A DNA stretch of 64,000 bases. It comes from Camelus bactrianus. Its lineage: Eukaryota; Chordata; Mammalia; Artiodactyla; Camelidae. Position 1 is the first letter of the stretch; each line of letters begins with the position of its first letter. The translations under genes and the position numbers were made by a program. Below the pieces are notes generated by a model. It saw only the letters and a list, made by a program, of their open reading frames with translations. It ran no database searches and was not told the DNA's origin. The DNA lies in assembly GCF_048773025.1 (NCBI RefSeq), contig NC_133546.1, forward strand, positions 82,155,816-82,219,815, written 5' to 3'. Shown here in pieces: positions 61,151-64,000 of this stretch.

Positions 61151-62270
61151 CTTATGATCCAAAGTTGAATGGTGATTTTAGGAACAAAAAATTGACCAGT
61201 CAGTTGAAGTAAAGAGATTTTAAGAGCATATGGTTTGAAATGAGCTCAGACACAAGGTGAGCCTGCCCTTGGCATGGACCAAAACATGCCACAGTCTCCA
61301 GCACCACTCCAAAGAATGCATTTCATGGTTTGGGGCTGTCTTTAAAATAAGTGCCCGTGATATATAACTTCTCAATGTGATACTCTGAAAGGGGCTACAT
61401 AACTTAGGAATAATCTAATTATTTCATAATTTATTCATGCTATATTGATAAATATTAAATTCACATATTTTTTTTTTGATACACCAAGCAGAGATATCTG
61501 AGAAAATTGGCTGTAAAGTAGGATCTTTTCAGAGAGGGTCAGAGTGTTGATCTGCATTACCTGTGGTGAGAATTTGAATTTGAAGCCATTTGGCTGAATG
61601 GGGTGGCATAAGAAACACTGTTGGCAGAAGAATAGGTAGCCCACATAGTAGCAGTGGAGGATGACCACAGGATGAGAGGTGTGAGCAGTGTGTTCCAGAG
61701 AGCAGGCAGGACTGTGCTTGGGATGGCCCATCTCAGAGCCAGCAGGCAGCCCCAATGTCCCATCTCTCCAAGGCATTCCAGGTTCACATAGACAAGAACC
61801 CAGCTTGGCACCTTGGCAGTGGGGTACCATTTCTCCTTGTCCTGTCCAGCTGAGATAACGGGGCATCCTTTGGGGAAAATGTTGCCTCTCTGGTCTCTTT
61901 TAGGGGTTTGGAAGTTGGCTGGGAGGCTCTGTTCCCATGTAACATGTTAGGGCATGACTGAGCCTCGGGGGAAGAGCTGCCTGCCATTGGACTGTAGGTG
62001 GTTTCTTGTTCTGAGCTGATAAATTTAAGATGAATTCCATTCATCTAAAGATTTTTAAGTTCATCTCTGTAGGCAAACCTAAATGAGTTTTAGTTAAATG
62101 AGGTACCAAAATAGGCAACTGAGCAAGGGCTTGTCTTCCAAAAGCATTTGTGAGTCATGATGCAGTTTCTAGAGGCATAGTGTTGTGCATGGTGGGCAGG
62201 TTCCCAGCCCTCCCCAAGAGTATTTGTACTAGGTATTTACCCTAAGGCGTCACAAGCCTTTCACTTTCAC
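61151..62270. other. Intergenic DNA with a 143-codon minus-strand frame
   Basis: The frame 61435-61866 (minus) and two overlapping frames are the longest outside LINEs here except the L1 ORF2 tail. They show no domain I recognise, no homopolymer-free conserved start and no splice context. An unclassified old repeat is more likely than a gene. Confidence 0.4.
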
Positions 62271-62274
62271 CTTC

Positions 62275-62660
62275 CCAGGAATGCCACTGGAACTAGGAAT
62301 TTCCCCAGCTCTTCAATTGCTCTGTAATTGGAATTCCTCCCTCAGGGTGCAGCAAACTTGTTTCGACCTCAGGGACTTCTCAATTGCTGTTCTCTGCCTA
62401 GAACATTCTTCCCCTAAGAATCTGAATGACTGCTTCCTTCTCAATGGAAGGTCAGCTCCAATGTGACGTCAGGGATACTTTCCCTAATATCTAGATAAAG
62501 TACCACTGCCTGCTACCATCATAGTCCTTCAGACCTGGGTTCATTGCTTGCTGACTTGTTCATATTCTGTTCCCCCCAACACAAACACAAGAATATAAGT
62601 TCTGTGAAAGCATGGTTCTTGTCTCCCTTGTTTACCTGTTCTTAAGCCTGGTAGAGAGTA
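62275..62660 (+). mobile_element. L2 3' end
   Basis: 'acctcagggacttctcaattgctgttctctgcctagaacattcttcccc' and 'aatataagttctgtgaaagcatgg' in order match the L2 ORF2 end and 3' UTR. Confidence 0.75.
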
Positions 62661-63019
62661 AACTTCCCAACCTGCTGCATGTGATAGTAGGCAAAAAGTT
62701 TACCCCTTTGGACATAAAATAGGGATAACATCACCTGTGCTTCCTGCCTCATAGAAAAACTGAGGACCTGGAGTTAGGGTGCCGAAGATACTTTTTCTCC
62801 CAGAAACTTGTGACTAATTTTTTGATTCCATATATATATATGGATATATTGCAAATATCAATACAATTTACCCAATTACATAACCCCAAAAGACTTAGAA
62901 CACATTTTGTGCTTGTCTTTGCTTTGCTCCCCACTAAACTATTCCTTAAACAATAGTAATCAGTTTGTCCAGAGGCCATATCCTTAAAGTCCCTCCCTTC
63001 AGCACCCTTCCTTCACAGC

Positions 63020-63620
63020 TTCTTGATTGCCTTGAGTCTTTCCAGGACCACTGATAATTGTCTTCCAACCAGCAGTTCAGTTTGTATTCTTTCCCCTCTT
63101 CCACATCCCAAATTTGTCATCCACACTGCAGGAAAATAATTGTTGTGGAAGGCAAATTCCACACCAATACTGCTTAGTTTAATAATCATGTAATGACTTG
63201 CTTTGCCACAGGATCATGTCCAAATATCTTGAAGAACCATGTAAGGCAGTCTTCCTCTGTGTGCTTCTGCAACTCTCCAGCTTCACCACTTGCCCTTCTG
63301 TCATTTCTAAATCATCAGTGCACACAACATGGACAGAATGTGCACAGTCACGTGCCATATGCACCAACCATCCCAAACTGTTTGCAGTGCAGAGAGGAAG
63401 GATTCCAGGTGGCTTCACTCCCCTCTATCTGTGGTGTTCACATTGCCTTGTCAAACACCTGCCCATCTTTTAAGAGTCAGTTCAAGTGTACCTATTCTTA
63501 AAGAACATTCCAAACACTTGCCCTCTCCCCACCACTTCCAAGAGCTCCTCATTTCTTCCTCTGCACTGCCTCTGAGCCTTGTAGTACGCCTATTATAATA
63601 CCCATGCCAGAGATCATCTC
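63020..63620 (+). mobile_element. L2 ORF2 3' part
   Basis: 'cttgccacaggatcatgtccaaat'-type, 'gcttctgcaactctccagc', 'aaacacctgcccatcttttaagagtcagttcaag' and 'cttaaagaacattccaaacac' follow L2 ORF2 order. No frame survives. Confidence 0.6.
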
Positions 63621-64000
63621 TGCCTCCTCCTCAGTGCTCCTTCATGGTCAAGTTATTTGATTCATCTCCTGAGCTTCCTGGGCCAGGCATTATACTTGGC
63701 AACTTAATCAGTATCTGGAAAAGAACAAAACAACCAAATTCAGTGTACTTATTATCTAGTAGAGGGCTTCATTCAATAACATACTTTTGACTGATATTTG
63801 AAAAATTGAAAGATCTCCTTGAAGGTTAGAGTTAGGAAGAAGGGATATTGTATTTATGCTGTTAATAGATATCAGTTGAATGGCCAAAATATTTTGTCAA
63901 TGAGCTAGTGTTAACTGAACATTTACTGTGTTCAGAGTTCTGGATGTGGCCAATTGCAGGGGATGCTTGAAATAGCTTTTGGACATTTCTGAAATGACTC
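63621..64000. other. Intergenic DNA to the window end
   Basis: Possibly a continuing old repeat near 63905-63950 ('taactgaacatttactgtgttcagagttctgg', MIR/L2-like). No gene. Confidence 0.35.

Noticed and set aside
61435-61866. 143-codon minus-strand frame as a gene
   Set aside because: No recognised domain, overlapping frames of similar length, and surrounding DNA is repeat-like. Conservation in other camelids would be needed to reconsider.

Overview
This is mammalian, almost certainly camelid (Tylopoda), intergenic DNA with one broken host gene. Three things point to a camelid: copies of the tRNA-derived Vic-1-type SINE (about 362, 12221 and 28828), many young 5'-truncated L1 copies that share one 3' tail (a motif beginning ACTGGAATTTGACACAAC followed by an AATAAA-type end), and low-GC intron-and-repeat sequence with no bacterial-style gene packing. 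Nearly every open frame over 60 codons lies inside an L1, often antisense to it, or in unconserved intergenic DNA.

Layout. From 1 to about 31.2 kb there is a dense, nested repeat landscape: L1 3' ends, old L1M and HAL1 bodies, a MER5A, LTRs, SINEs and simple repeats. The clearest structures are a young L1 inserted into an older L1 (3844-4711), and an L1 with a 5' inversion and a perfect 13-bp target duplication inserted into a HAL1 (13370-16024). An unclassified dispersed repeat occurs in opposite orientation at about 7.6 and 22 kb.

From 31274 to 41430 (+) lies a guanylate-binding protein (GBP) gene with ten recognisable coding exons and usable splice sites. It carries five in-frame stops and three frameshifting small deletions. 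It is a non-processed pseudogene of the interferon-inducible GTPase family, with a C-terminus most like the GBP4/6/7 group and no CaaX box.

From 41.4 kb to the end the window is intergenic: a MaLR LTR, old nested L1s (45.5-49 kb), an almost full-length HAL1 (about 50.6-53.4 kb) carrying a 79-bp L1 tail insertion with a 12-bp target duplication, MIR and L2 relics, an inverted repeat pair (54955-55170 and 56288-56520), and L2 remnants towards the right end.

There is no CRISPR array, operon, rRNA or intact protein-coding gene that I can support. The only host gene seen is the GBP pseudogene, whose presence suggests the window lies in or beside the mammalian GBP cluster. Repeat family names are given from memory of consensus sequences and were not checked by a search.
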